A DNA stretch of 64,000 nucleotides, from assembly GCF_000192575.1 (NCBI RefSeq), contig NZ_GL876934.1:62001-126000 (forward strand). Reading direction: 5' to 3'. Each line of letters starts with the position of its first letter. Within the stretch, counting starts at the first letter, position 1. Under the pieces are notes generated by a model. The model made no database searches. It worked only from the letters and a program-made list of their open reading frames with translations, and was not told the origin of the DNA. Below, piece by piece: positions 1-9,209 of the stretch. The position numbers and the translations under genes were made by a program. The DNA is from Novosphingobium nitrogenifigens DSM 19370 (GTDB taxonomy: Bacteria > Pseudomonadota > Alphaproteobacteria > Sphingomonadales > Sphingomonadaceae).

Positions 1-1658
1 AACCGGCCCACCGCGCATTCCCCAAGCGGATTGAGGACTGGGACATGGACCGCATCGTCGCGGACTATGTCGCGGCTGCCGAACGCGTGAAGGCCGCCGG
101 GCTCGACGGGATCGAGTTCGAGGCTTACGGCCACCTGCTCGACCAGTTCTGGTCGCCGCTTACCAACGACCTGCCCGAACCTTGGGGCGGCAGCCTTGAA
201 AACCGGATGCGTTTCCCGCTGACCGTGATCGAGGCCGTCCGCAAGGCCGTCGGCCCCGAGATGCTGCTCGGCGTCCGCTTCTCTGCCGAGGAAACAGTCG
301 AAGGCGGCTATGGCGAAGCCCAGGGAATCGAGATCGCCAAGCGGCTCGAAGCCTCCGGCCTCGTCGATTTCCTCAATGTCGTGCGCGGCCATATCGCCCA
401 TGACGCAGGCCTCACCGACCTCATCCCCATTCAGGGGATGGCGAGCGCGCCCCATCTCGACAGCGCCCGACGGGTGCGCGAGGCGACCGGGCTGCCGGTG
501 TTCCATGCCGCCAAGATCCAGGACGTTGCGACCGCACGCTATGCTGTCGAAAGCGGCGCGGTCGACATGATCGGCATGACCCGTGCGCACATGGCCGACC
601 CGCATATCGTCCGCAAGATCGTCTCGGGCAGCGAACACACCATCCGCCCCTGCGTCGGCGCGAACTATTGCCTCGACCGCATCTATCAGGGTGGCGCGGC
701 ATTCTGCATCCACAACCCGGCGACAGGTCGCGAACTGACCATGCCGCACGACATCCCGCCCGCCGCGACCAAGCGCAAGGTGGTGATCGTCGGCGCAGGC
801 CCCGCCGGTCTCGAAGCCGCACGCGTCGCTTCGGCGCGCGGGCACGACACACTGGTGATCGAGGCGGCCAACAATGCCGGTGGACAGGTGCGCCTGACCG
901 CCCAAAGCCCCCGCCGCCGCGAGATGATGCAGATCATCGACTGGCGCCTCGAACGCTGCCTCGAACAGGGCGTGCGCTTTTCCTTCAACACCTGGGCCGA
1001 CGAGGACACCATCCTTGCCGAAGCGGCCGACGTGGTGATCGTGGCGACGGGCGGCCTTGCCGACGGGGTCCCGCTCGAAAACGGCGCGGATCTGGTCGTC
1101 ACGGCATGGGACCTGATTTCCGGCGACGTGAAGCCGGGCGCCGAAGTGCTCGTCTATGACGACGCGGGCGACCATGCCGGGCTTCAGGCCGCCGAAGTTG
1201 CCGTCGCAGCAGGCTCGCGGGTCGAAATCATGACCCCGGACCGCGCCTTTGCCCCCGAAGTCATGGCGATGAACCTCGTTCCCTACATGCGCTCGCTGCA
1301 AAAGGGGAAGACGACTTTCACCGTCACTTACTCGCTCAAGAGCGTCGAGCGCGAAGGCAATCGTCTGAAAGCGGTGATCGGCAGCGATTACGGCGACTTG
1401 CGTCAGGAACGCCTGTTCGACCAGATCGTCGTCAATCACGGCACGCTGCCGCTCGACGACCTCTATTTCGCGCTCAAGCCGTTGTCGTCCAATCTCGGCG
1501 CGGTGGACTACCCCGCCCTGATCGCGGGCAAGCCGCAGGGTGAAGGCCATCGCAATCCCGAGGGCCGCTTCGAACTCTATCGCATCGGCGACGCGGTTGC
1601 GGCGCGCAATACCCACGCGGCGATCTATGACGCGCTGCGCCTGGTGAAAGATCTCTGA
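1..1658 (+). CDS. NADH:flavin oxidoreductase / demethylase-type flavoprotein, 5' partial
   Basis: This gene enters from the left edge; the reading frame is open from base 3, so the true start lies outside. The N-terminal part is an FMN-binding TIM barrel of the old-yellow-enzyme/2,4-dienoyl-CoA reductase type. The C-terminal part is an FAD/NAD(P) Rossmann region with VVIVGAGPAGLEAAR near codon 246, counting from the ATG at 45. The FeS cluster region reads CVGANYC and then Cys 12 residues later, so the canonical second Cys of the four is Ala. From memory this resembles the stachydrine/dimethylglycine demethylase subgroup (StcD, DgcA) more than true dienoyl-CoA reductases. It sits next to a GbcA-like Rieske oxygenase, which supports oxidative N-demethylation of a methylated amine. 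The substrate is inferred, not shown. Confidence 0.82.
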   Translation, partial: PAHRAFPKRIEDWDMDRIVADYVAAAERVKAAGLDGIEFEAYGHLLDQFWSPLTNDLPEPWGGSLENRMRFPLTVIEAVRKAVGPEMLLGVRFSAEETVEGGYGEAQGIEIAKRLEASGLVDFLNVVRGHIAHDAGLTDLIPIQGMASAPHLDSARRVREATGLPVFHAAKIQDVATARYAVESGAVDMIGMTRAHMADPHIVRKIVSGSEHTIRPCVGANYCLDRIYQGGAAFCIHNPATGRELTMPHDIPPAATKRKVVIVGAGPAGLEAARVASARGHDTLVIEAANNAGGQVRLTAQSPRRREMMQIIDWRLERCLEQGVRFSFNTWADEDTILAEAADVVIVATGGLADGVPLENGADLVVTAWDLISGDVKPGAEVLVYDDAGDHAGLQAAEVAVAAGSRVEIMTPDRAFAPEVMAMNLVPYMRSLQKGKTTFTVTYSLKSVEREGNRLKAVIGSDYGDLRQERLFDQIVVNHGTLPLDDLYFALKPLSSNLGAVDYPALIAGKPQGEGHRNPEGRFELYRIGDAVAARNTHAAIYDALRLVKDL

Positions 1659-1714
1659 GAGTCTGATTCAAAATCCGCCGGGTGGGGGAGAGGGCCGGGG
1701 CCGCTCATTGGAAA
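1659..1714. repeat. Hairpin repeat family, copy 1 (internal-deletion derivative)
   Basis: The repeat begins directly after the stop codon of the flavoprotein. The first 16 bases (GAGTCTGATTCAAAAT) are the exact reverse complement of 52837-52852. The rest (GGGTGGGGGAGAGGGCCGG, then a CATTGGAAA end) matches the reverse complement of 52678-52710. The palindromic core of the larger copy is missing. It lies between two convergent genes. Confidence 0.75.
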
Positions 1715-1724
1715 CCCGAGGAAC

Positions 1725-2633
1725 TCAGCCCTCCGCCTTGAGTTCCTCGGCCAGCCAGCGCGCCACTTGCTCGCCTACCGGGGTGGAGCGGCGGCGTGCC
1801 GGCACCAGCACGGTGTACATGCCTTCGGGCAGGACTTCGCGCGATCCCAGCCGGACCAGGCTGCCGTCCCGGATATAGCGTTCGCACAAGGCGCTCCAGC
1901 CGAGCGCGACTCCCTGCCCCGCCCGGGCCGCCTCGACCGCGTCGGTGTAATGGTTGAAACGCATGGCCGGGGATACGCTCGTTTTGGGCAGGCCAACGCG
2001 GGTCAGCCACGTCTGCCACGAATACCACTGCCGATCGGACACGTCGTTTTCGATGAGGTCGGCGGCCCGCTCGATGAAAGCGTCACCATCCCCCGCCCGC
2101 GCGGCAAAGGTCGGGGAGCAGACCGGAAACAGCACGTCCGTCCGCGTTCCCATCAGGCGCCCGTCGTCAAAGGGCGGCACTCCGAAACGCACCAGCACAT
2201 CGACTTCCCCGCTCTCCAGACCGATCCGGCTGTCGCGCGAGACCAGCCGCACCTGCACGTCGGGAAAGGCATCGCGAAACGCGCGCAAGCGCGGCATCAG
2301 CCACAGGGTCGAAAAGGCAAGCGTGGTGCCGATCGTCACCACTTGCGAAATGGCCCTCGCCCGCGCCTGCTCAACCGACTGGCGAATGCCAGAAAAACTG
2401 GTGGCAAGCGAAGTCGCGAGTTCGAGACAATTGTCGGTCGGCACGATCGCACGGTGCCGCCGTTGGAACAGCAAGGTGCCAAGATCGGCTTCGAGTGCGG
2501 CGATCTGGCGGCTGACTGCGGCCTGCGTCACGCCCAGTTCCTGCGCCGCAAGCGTGATCGAGCGATGGCGCGCCGCCGCCTCGAGCGCGACCAGCGCATT
2601 GAGCGAGGGGATCGCTTTACGAAAACTGGCCAA
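1725..2633 (-). CDS. LysR-family transcriptional regulator (GcvA-like)
   Basis: The protein has an N-terminal winged helix-turn-helix (PSLNALVALEAAARHRS, then LAAQELGVTQAAVSRQIAALE) followed by a periplasmic-binding-type effector domain, about 302 residues, normal for LysR. I chose the TTG start at 2633 because an AGGCAGGA-like ribosome site precedes it and the protein then begins just before the usual GcvA-type PSLNAL segment. An ATG at 2699 in the same frame would add 22 atypical residues. It is divergent from the Rieske oxygenase, with an inverted repeat between them, so it probably controls the demethylation genes. The inducer is unknown. Confidence 0.88.
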   Translation of the reverse strand: MASFRKAIPSLNALVALEAAARHRSITLAAQELGVTQAAVSRQIAALEADLGTLLFQRRHRAIVPTDNCLELATSLATSFSGIRQSVEQARARAISQVVTIGTTLAFSTLWLMPRLRAFRDAFPDVQVRLVSRDSRIGLESGEVDVLVRFGVPPFDDGRLMGTRTDVLFPVCSPTFAARAGDGDAFIERAADLIENDVSDRQWYSWQTWLTRVGLPKTSVSPAMRFNHYTDAVEAARAGQGVALGWSALCERYIRDGSLVRLGSREVLPEGMYTVLVPARRRSTPVGEQVARWLAEELKAEG

Positions 2634-2711
2634 TGTCCTGCCTTTCGACCCATCGCCGCGCGCTTGTGCGCACTGCTGTACAGGCAGGCACTTTCGCATT
2701 ACTTTTTCTCA

Positions 2712-2751
2712 ATCGAAAGATGAATCTTTGTGCCGTTGAAGCCCTTTCGAT
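2712..2751. promoter_or_regulatory. Candidate LysR operator in the divergent promoter
   Basis: ATCGAAAG (2712-2719) and CTTTCGAT (2744-2751) form an inverted repeat 24 bases apart. AAAGATGAATCTTT (2716-2729) is a second, tighter palindrome overlapping the left arm. Both lie in the gap between the LysR gene and the Rieske gene, where LysR proteins usually bind. Assignment is from position and symmetry only. Confidence 0.4.
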
Positions 2752-2791
2752 CATCACCGACAGTCACCGAAATTGCCCCAGAGGAGCGAAC

Positions 2792-4042
2792 ATGACCCGC
2801 CCCGATCCCAGCATTTCCGACCTTGTCGCCGACCGTCGTCCCGGCCACTCCCTGCCCGCCGGGCTCTATACCCGCGCCGATGTGTTCGATGCGGACATGG
2901 AGATCTTCTTCCGTAATCACTGGATCGCCGTCGGCCTCGAATGCGACGTTCCCGAGCCGGGCGATGCCTATGTCCTCGACATCGGCAAAAGCAGCCTGAT
3001 CCTGCTGCGCGACGACGAAGGCGAAATCCGCGTCCTGCACAACGTCTGCCGCCATCGCGGTGCGCGGGTGCTCAATGCGGGCAACTCCATCGTCTCGAAA
3101 CTGGTCTGCCCCTATCACCAGTGGACATACGAACTGTCGGGCGAACTGATGCATGCGCCCCACATGGGCCAGGGTTTCGACAAGAGCTGCCGTTCGCTCA
3201 AGCCGGTGAAATTCGTTTCGGTCGGCGGCCTCGTCTATGCCTGTCTGTCGGACAATCCGCCCGAGGACATCGACCGGCTCATCGAAACGATGGAACCGCG
3301 TCTGGCGCCCTATGACATTCGCAATGCGAAAGTCGCCTACCAGTGCGACGTGATCGAAAACGGCAACTGGAAGCTGACGATCGAAAACAACCGTGAATGC
3401 TATCACTGCCTCGGCAACCATCCCGAACTGTGCCTGTCGTTCATCGATCTCGATTTCGGATATGATCCGGCCGCGCTGAGCCAAGCCGATCGCGAACGCG
3501 CCGATGCACACGAGGCGCGCTTTGCCGAAGTGACGATGGCGTGGGAAGCGGCCGGTTATCCCTCTGCCGCTGTCCTTCCCCGCGTCGAAGGCGACACCAA
3601 TTTCCGCACCCAGCGCCTGCTCATGAACGGCGCAGGGGAAAGCCAGTCGCCCGACACGCGTGCCGCCTGCAAGAAACTGCTCGGCACGATGACCGACAAG
3701 ATGCTGGGCGACGTGCATCTGTGGGGGCACAACACCTGGAACCACTTCATGGCCGACCATGCGGTGATCGCGACGGTCATCCCGCTCGGCCCCGACCGCA
3801 CGCTCGTGCGCACCAAGTGGCTGGTTCACAAGGACGCGGTCGAAGGCGTCGACTATGACGTCCAGCACCTGACCAGCGTGTGGGTCGCCACCACGGATCA
3901 GGACGCCGAACTGGTCGAACGCTCGCACGCCGGGGTCAGCGACCCGGCCTATGAGCCTGGCCCCTATTCGGAATTTGCCGAAACCGAACTCGAAAGCTTT
4001 GCCGGTTGGTACGTGCGCCAGATGCGCGTCAACGGGTACTGA
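2792..4042 (+). CDS. Rieske non-heme iron oxygenase, GbcA/stachydrine-demethylase-like
   Basis: The 416-residue protein has a Rieske [2Fe-2S] centre with C86-x-H88 and C106-x2-H109, and a catalytic domain with the iron-binding stretch ECYHCLGNHPE. The layout and length fit the alpha-subunit-only oxygenases that demethylate glycine betaine, stachydrine or carnitine-like substrates. The start at 2792 has GAGGAG at 2781-2786; an in-frame upstream ATG at 2633 would run through the promoter region and is rejected. Its stop overlaps the start of the reductase by one base (TGATG), so the two are translationally coupled. Expected reaction: O2- and NADH-dependent hydroxylation of an N-methyl group with loss of formaldehyde. 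The exact substrate cannot be read from the sequence. Confidence 0.9.
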   Translation: MTRPDPSISDLVADRRPGHSLPAGLYTRADVFDADMEIFFRNHWIAVGLECDVPEPGDAYVLDIGKSSLILLRDDEGEIRVLHNVCRHRGARVLNAGNSIVSKLVCPYHQWTYELSGELMHAPHMGQGFDKSCRSLKPVKFVSVGGLVYACLSDNPPEDIDRLIETMEPRLAPYDIRNAKVAYQCDVIENGNWKLTIENNRECYHCLGNHPELCLSFIDLDFGYDPAALSQADRERADAHEARFAEVTMAWEAAGYPSAAVLPRVEGDTNFRTQRLLMNGAGESQSPDTRAACKKLLGTMTDKMLGDVHLWGHNTWNHFMADHAVIATVIPLGPDRTLVRTKWLVHKDAVEGVDYDVQHLTSVWVATTDQDAELVERSHAGVSDPAYEPGPYSEFAETELESFAGWYVRQMRVNGY

Positions 4043-5112
4043 TGAGCGTGCTTGCGCTCGGTTGCGAAGCCGGTACGCGTTTCTGGGATCGCGAAACCGA
4101 CGGCGAACTGGTGTGCATCGGCGTTCACGCCGAAACGCACGACATTTCAACGTTCACGTTTGCGGGAAGCGAAGGCCAGTCCTTCGCTTTCCAGCCCGGA
4201 CAGTACTTCACATTCGAAGTGCCTTTGGACGAGAGCGTCGAACAGCGTTGCTATTCGATCTCGTCCTCGCCGATGCGGCCGCGCACGATCGCCGTCACGG
4301 TCAAGCGCGTTGCCGACGGGCGCGTGTCCAACTGGTTTCACGATCACCTCAAACCCGGTGACCGGCTGCGCGCCATGGGGCCGCTCGGCGTATTCACGCC
4401 TCCGGCGGACTATCGCGGCAAGCTGCTGTTGCTGGCGGGGGGATCGGGCATCACGCCGATGATGGCGATTGCCCGCGCCCATGCCGATGCATGCCGGATG
4501 CCTGACACTGTGCTGATCGAGGCGGCCCGCACGCCTGCCGACCTGGCCTTTGCCGACGATCTTCTGGCGATGAGCAAGGGAGCAGGACCGTTCCGCCCCG
4601 TCCTGCTCCCCGAAACGGTTCCAATGGGACAGGCGTGGCAGGGACTTGTCGGGCGCATTTCGGCACCCTTGCTCCAGGCTGCGGTTCCCGACCTTGCCGA
4701 GCGACTGGTCATGGTCTGCGGCCCAGCGCCGTTCATGGCCGCCGCGCGCGAGATCTGTGCGACACTCGGCCTTCCCGCCGACCGCTACATGGAGGAAAGC
4801 TTCGACGCCGCAGGCGATCTGCCTGACGCACCAGAACCGGAAGGCGCCGCGCAGTTCAGCGTGACGTTCAGCCGTCAGGGCAAGACCATTGCCGTTGGCG
4901 CAGGCCAGCCGATCCTCTCTGCCGCCCGCGCACAGGGGGTGGTCCTGCCCTCTTCCTGTGCGACGGGCCTGTGCGGTACGTGCAAGTCGAAGCTGGTGAG
5001 CGGCAAAGTCGAGATGAAGCACAACGGCGGCATCCGCCAGCGCGAGATCGATGCCGGGATGATCCTGCCCTGCTGCGCCACGCCGCTGGGCGATCTCGTC
5101 ATCGAACGCTGA
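4042..5112 (+). CDS. Oxygenase reductase, FAD/NAD with C-terminal plant-type [2Fe-2S] (GbcB-like)
   Basis: The 356-residue electron-transfer partner of the preceding oxygenase. The order is a ferredoxin-reductase FAD domain (RCYSISSSP), an NAD(P) domain (LLLAGGSGITPMMA) and a C-terminal plant-type ferredoxin with C306-x4-C311-x2-C314-x29-C344. This order is that of GbcB and related Rieske reductases. It starts at the ATG overlapping the oxygenase stop by one base. It passes electrons from NADH through FAD and FeS to the Rieske centre in the cytoplasm. It may also serve the second Rieske oxygenase at 13.8-14.9 kb, which has no reductase beside it. Confidence 0.92.
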   Translation: MSVLALGCEAGTRFWDRETDGELVCIGVHAETHDISTFTFAGSEGQSFAFQPGQYFTFEVPLDESVEQRCYSISSSPMRPRTIAVTVKRVADGRVSNWFHDHLKPGDRLRAMGPLGVFTPPADYRGKLLLLAGGSGITPMMAIARAHADACRMPDTVLIEAARTPADLAFADDLLAMSKGAGPFRPVLLPETVPMGQAWQGLVGRISAPLLQAAVPDLAERLVMVCGPAPFMAAAREICATLGLPADRYMEESFDAAGDLPDAPEPEGAAQFSVTFSRQGKTIAVGAGQPILSAARAQGVVLPSSCATGLCGTCKSKLVSGKVEMKHNGGIRQREIDAGMILPCCATPLGDLVIER

Positions 5113-5140
5113 TAAAAAAGAACGATATTCGGGGAATGCA

Positions 5141-6520
5141 ATGCCGGTGCCAGAGGGTGAGACGATAGAGGGGCCAGTGCGCCCGCGCGAATTTTTCGGC
5201 CATCCGGCTGGGCTGTCGGTCCTGTTCGCGGTGGAATTGTGGGAGCGTTTTTCCTTTTACGGAATGCGCGCGCTGCTGATCATCTATCTCACCACCGTGG
5301 CCCTTGCCCAACGCCCGCAGGACATGCTCGGCTTTGGATTGACCGCGCAAGTGCTCGGCTTCGACGCGGCCCATGCCACGTCCGCGCAATGGCAGGCGCT
5401 CGCCTCGCATCTCTATGGGCTTTACAGCGGTTTTGTCTATTTCACCCCGCTTATCGGCGGGTGGCTCGCCGACCGCTGGTTCGGCAAGAAGAAAGTCATC
5501 GTCGCGGGCGGCCTGCTGATCGCGGCTGGCCACATCATCCTGACTTCACATCGCTATTTCCTGCTCGCGCTCTTGCTGGTGATCGTCGGCACGGGCGGCG
5601 TCAAAGGCAATATCGGAGCGCAAGTCGGCGACCTCTATGCGCCTGAGGACAAGCGGCGCGAACGCGGTTTCTCGCTGTTCTATGTCGGTATCAACATCGG
5701 CGCGACCGCAGCCCCGCTGCTCTGCGCATGGCTCGCCGATCGCTGGGGCTGGGCCCCCGCGTTCGAGGCGACATCGGTCGGCATGGTGCTTGGCCTTGGC
5801 ATTTACATGGCCGGTGCGCGCTGGCTGCCCGACCGGCCGCAACGCTCGCAAAGCATCGCGACCGCGCGCCCCGAAACCGCTGTGGGTAACGGCGGACACT
5901 CCACCGGCGGACATTGGGGTGTGCTCGCGATCCTGACCGTCGCGTCGGTATTCCTGTGGATCAGCTACGAACAACAGGCCAACAGCCTGATGCGCTGGAT
6001 CGTCGCGGCCCCCGACGACATCATGATGAGCTGGGTTCAGGCCATTCCGCCCGCCGTCGTCCTGCTCGGCACACCAATCCTGACGCGGTGGTGGTCGGCG
6101 CAGGCGAAACTCGGACGCGAACCCGATCCGGTGCGCAAACTGCTGATCGGGGCGACCATCGTCCTTCTCGCCCAATTGCTGCTGCCCGTGCTCGCGCTCG
6201 TGTCGGGCTCGTCGGGCCCCTCGATCGCACCGCTGCTCATTTATTTCTTCCTGTGGGAACTGGGCGATCTCTTTTTCAGCCCGGCGGCGATGGGCCTCTA
6301 TTCGCGGCTTGCTCCCGAAGGCCACGACGCGGTGACCATGGCGATCTGGTATCTGACCGTCTTTGCCGGAAACATCGCCAGCGGCTGGATCGGGGGCCTG
6401 TGGGGCACACTGTCCCCGCTTGCCTACTGGGTACTGATCGCGGCGCTGACGGGCGTTTGCGTGACCATCATCCTGACCGGGCGCACCACCATGCGCCGGA
6501 CCATCGGCGCTGCGGCATGA
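5141..6520 (+). CDS. Proton-dependent oligopeptide (POT/PTR2) family transporter
   Basis: The 459-residue inner membrane protein has about 12 hydrophobic segments. It carries the POT family motif E32-x2-E35-R36-F37 followed by FYG in the first helix, and a PTR2-type GGWLADRWFGKKK loop. GGGGAA at 5131-5136 supports the ATG at 5141. Family members import di- and tripeptides, and sometimes nitrate or amino acid conjugates, with protons. Its place between the oxygenase-reductase pair and a CocE-type hydrolase suggests that it imports the substrate of this island, possibly a peptide-like or betaine conjugate. That substrate is inferred from context only. Confidence 0.9.
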   Translation: MPVPEGETIEGPVRPREFFGHPAGLSVLFAVELWERFSFYGMRALLIIYLTTVALAQRPQDMLGFGLTAQVLGFDAAHATSAQWQALASHLYGLYSGFVYFTPLIGGWLADRWFGKKKVIVAGGLLIAAGHIILTSHRYFLLALLLVIVGTGGVKGNIGAQVGDLYAPEDKRRERGFSLFYVGINIGATAAPLLCAWLADRWGWAPAFEATSVGMVLGLGIYMAGARWLPDRPQRSQSIATARPETAVGNGGHSTGGHWGVLAILTVASVFLWISYEQQANSLMRWIVAAPDDIMMSWVQAIPPAVVLLGTPILTRWWSAQAKLGREPDPVRKLLIGATIVLLAQLLLPVLALVSGSSGPSIAPLLIYFFLWELGDLFFSPAAMGLYSRLAPEGHDAVTMAIWYLTVFAGNIASGWIGGLWGTLSPLAYWVLIAALTGVCVTIILTGRTTMRRTIGAAA

Positions 6521-6540
6521 CGCCCCCGGAGAAGCATTCC

Positions 6541-7131
6541 ATGACCGTTTTCCGCCGTACCACCGCCGTTGCGGCCCTTCTCCTTCTTGGCGCCCTTCCC
6601 GCGCGTGCAGAGACCACCGCGCTTCCTTCGACCCTCGCCGACAGCGCGTCCGCGATGATCGATCCCAAGGCGCCCTGCGCGGGCCCCGACTATCGCCAGC
6701 TCGATTTCTGGATCGGCGACTGGCGCGTTCTCGACGGCAAGAGCGGCAAGACGGTCGCCCACGATCGCATCCGCGCCATCCACGGTCATTGCGTGATCCG
6801 CGAGGACTTGCGCTTCACCGGCGCACTCTATCGCCGCCCCGGCACCCCGTTCGCGCTCGCCGGGCTCTCCATCAACCGTTTCGATGGGCAGCAATGGCTG
6901 CAGATGTGGGCCGACAACCAGTGGGGTGCGATCCTGTTCAAGGGCGCACGCCGCGCCGATGGCGCATTCCAGTTCGATACCGTCATCCCCTCGCGCGGTC
7001 GGGACGTCCGGCTCGTCTGGCATACCGAACCCGACGGCCTGCGCATGGAACAATATGGCGCAAAGGCAGGCTCGGGCGTCTGGGAACGCTACGAGGATCT
7101 CGTCTATCGCCGCGAACGCCCGCACCGCTGA
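6541..7131 (+). CDS. Exported protein of unknown function
   Basis: The 196-residue protein starts with a Sec signal peptide (MTVFRRTTAVAALLLLGALPARA, cut after ARA). The mature part contains LDFWIGDWRVLD and regularly spaced aromatic residues, which looks like a small beta-rich fold resembling DUF1579-type proteins. I chose the ATG at 6541 because GGAGAAG lies six bases upstream; an in-frame ATG at 6517 overlaps the transporter stop and would place a tail before the signal peptide. It is probably cotranscribed with its neighbours. A periplasmic accessory role for the uptake or hydrolysis steps is possible but unproven. Confidence 0.75.
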   Translation: MTVFRRTTAVAALLLLGALPARAETTALPSTLADSASAMIDPKAPCAGPDYRQLDFWIGDWRVLDGKSGKTVAHDRIRAIHGHCVIREDLRFTGALYRRPGTPFALAGLSINRFDGQQWLQMWADNQWGAILFKGARRADGAFQFDTVIPSRGRDVRLVWHTEPDGLRMEQYGAKAGSGVWERYEDLVYRRERPHR

Positions 7132-7156
7132 TCCCCCCGAACATCAAGGTTCCCTC

Positions 7157-9202
7157 ATGAGCACGCCCGCGAAGAGCCCCACCCCGAAGAATATCATCGT
7201 CGAAGAGCATATCTGGATCACGTTGAAGGACGGATGTCGCCTCGCCGCGCGGCTGTGGCTGCCCGAAGATGCCCTCGACAATCCGGTCCCGGCCATTCTC
7301 GAATATATCCCCTATCGCAAGCGGGACGGGACGCGCGGCCGGGACGAACCGATGCACGGCTATTACGCACAGAACGGCTATGCCGCCGTGCGCGTGGACA
7401 TGCGCGGGTCGGGGGAATCGGACGGTCACATGGCCGACGAATACCTGCCGCTCGAACAGGACGATGCCCTCGAAGTCATCGCCTGGATCGCACAACAGCC
7501 GTGGTGCGACGGGGCCGTGGGCATGCAGGGCAAGTCGTGGAGCGGATTCAACGCGCTTCAGGTTGCCGCCCGCCGCCCTCCTGCGTTGAAAGCGATCATC
7601 ACCACGTTCTCGACCGACAACCGCTTTACCGACGACATCCACTACATGGGCGGATGCCTGCTCAACGACAACTTGTGGTGGGGCTCGATCATGCTCGCGT
7701 TTCAGGCGCGACCGCTCGACCCGGCCATCGTCGGCGACAGCTGGCGTGCCGCTTGGCTGGAACGCATCGAAAAGATGCCGTTCTTCCCCGCGCTCTGGCT
7801 CGCGCACCAGCGTTACGACGCCTATTGGCAGCACGGTTCGGTCAGCACCGACTATGACGCCATCGTATGCCCGGTCCTGACCATCGGCGGCTGGGCCGAC
7901 AGCTATACCAATTCGGTGCCCCGTCTTCTGGCCGGGCTCAATGTGCCCTGCCGCGGGATCATCGGCCCCTGGGGTCACATCTATCCCCACGACGGCGTTC
8001 CGGGCCCCGCGATCGGCTATCTGCAGGAAGCCGTGCGCTGGTGGGACCACTGGCTGAAAGGCCGCGACACCGGTGTGATGGACGATCCGCAGCTGCGCGC
8101 CTATGTCGAGGACCCGGTCGCACCCGAAGGCACCCGGACCGAAATGCCCGGCCGCTGGGTGGGGCTGGCGCAATGGCCCTCGCCCGAACTAACCCCGCTC
8201 GTGCTGCACACCGGCGCTGACGGTTCGCTGGGCGAAAACGCAGGAGACAAAAACGCGGGCAAGCAAGGCCTGCTCACGATCCGCTCTCCTGAAAGCCATG
8301 GCCGCGCGGGCGGCGAATGGATGGGTGCCGGCTGTCCGGGCGAGCATCCCACCGACCAGCGGCTCGACGATGGCGGCGCGCTCGTGTTCGAAACGGCCCC
8401 GCTCGAAACCGAAATCTCCACTTTGGGCGCGCCGCGCCTTTCGCTCGAAATTGCCGCAGACGCCCCGGTCGCCCATGTCGTCGCGCGGCTCAGCGATGTC
8501 GCGCCCGACGGCCGCGTCACGCGGGTTTCCTATCAGGTGTTCAACCTGACGCATCGCGACAGCCATACCAACCCTGCCCCGCTCGAACCGGGGCAATTCT
8601 ATCTCGTCGATTTCGACCTCAATGCCTGCGGCCACCGCTTCCTGCCGGGGCACCGCATTCGCCTTGCCGTCGCCAGCACGTACTGGCCGATGATCTGGCC
8701 GACGCCGACTCATGTCGAACTCAGCCTCCGGGCCGAGGCTTGCAGCCTGACTTTGCCGCGTCTACCCGACCATCCGACGACCGTCACCATGTTGCCGCCC
8801 GCGCACGGCCCGATGACCCCGATGACCCGCATCGAGGAAGGCACCATTCGCCGTTACAGCCAGCAGGATCACGTCACCGGCGAGCACACGTATGTCACCG
8901 ATGCCGTCGGCGGGGTTTTCGGCGAAGGCGTCATCCGCTTTGACGAGATCGGGACCGAGATCGCCCACAGCCTGCGCCGCGAACTCACCATTCGCGACGA
9001 CGATCCGCTGTCGGCGCGTTATGTCCTCGACCAGACATTTGCCATGGGTCGGGACGGCTGGCGCACGCGCAGCGAAATCCGCACCGCCATGCACAGCGAT
9101 GCCACCCATTTCCACCTTTCCGGCGATCTCGCCGTATTCGAGGATGACGAATGCGTGGCAAAGCGCGAATGGCGTGAATCCATTCCCCGCGATCTGATGT
9201 AG
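7157..9202 (+). CDS. CocE/NonD family hydrolase (X-Pro dipeptidyl-peptidase S15-like)
   Basis: The 681-residue protein has an alpha/beta hydrolase domain followed by a C-terminal jelly-roll domain typical of CocE/NonD. The nucleophile region is GMQGKSWSGF (Ser127), the acid is in GGWADSYTNS (Asp248), and the base is in IGPWGHIYPH (His274). The oxyanion-type stretch EYIPYRKRDGTRGRD near residue 48 is also conserved. No signal peptide is visible, so it is probably cytoplasmic. Family members cleave cocaine, glutaryl-7-ACA and other esters or amides, or X-Pro peptides. In this island it could release the amine from an ester or amide imported by the POT transporter. Confidence 0.9.
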   Translation: MSTPAKSPTPKNIIVEEHIWITLKDGCRLAARLWLPEDALDNPVPAILEYIPYRKRDGTRGRDEPMHGYYAQNGYAAVRVDMRGSGESDGHMADEYLPLEQDDALEVIAWIAQQPWCDGAVGMQGKSWSGFNALQVAARRPPALKAIITTFSTDNRFTDDIHYMGGCLLNDNLWWGSIMLAFQARPLDPAIVGDSWRAAWLERIEKMPFFPALWLAHQRYDAYWQHGSVSTDYDAIVCPVLTIGGWADSYTNSVPRLLAGLNVPCRGIIGPWGHIYPHDGVPGPAIGYLQEAVRWWDHWLKGRDTGVMDDPQLRAYVEDPVAPEGTRTEMPGRWVGLAQWPSPELTPLVLHTGADGSLGENAGDKNAGKQGLLTIRSPESHGRAGGEWMGAGCPGEHPTDQRLDDGGALVFETAPLETEISTLGAPRLSLEIAADAPVAHVVARLSDVAPDGRVTRVSYQVFNLTHRDSHTNPAPLEPGQFYLVDFDLNACGHRFLPGHRIRLAVASTYWPMIWPTPTHVELSLRAEACSLTLPRLPDHPTTVTMLPPAHGPMTPMTRIEEGTIRRYSQQDHVTGEHTYVTDAVGGVFGEGVIRFDEIGTEIAHSLRRELTIRDDDPLSARYVLDQTFAMGRDGWRTRSEIRTAMHSDATHFHLSGDLAVFEDDECVAKREWRESIPRDLM

Positions 9203-9209
9203 GACCAGC

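Noticed and set aside
2699-4150. Long minus-strand open frame opposite the Rieske oxygenase
   Set aside because: No family features; the plus strand carries complete Rieske motifs.
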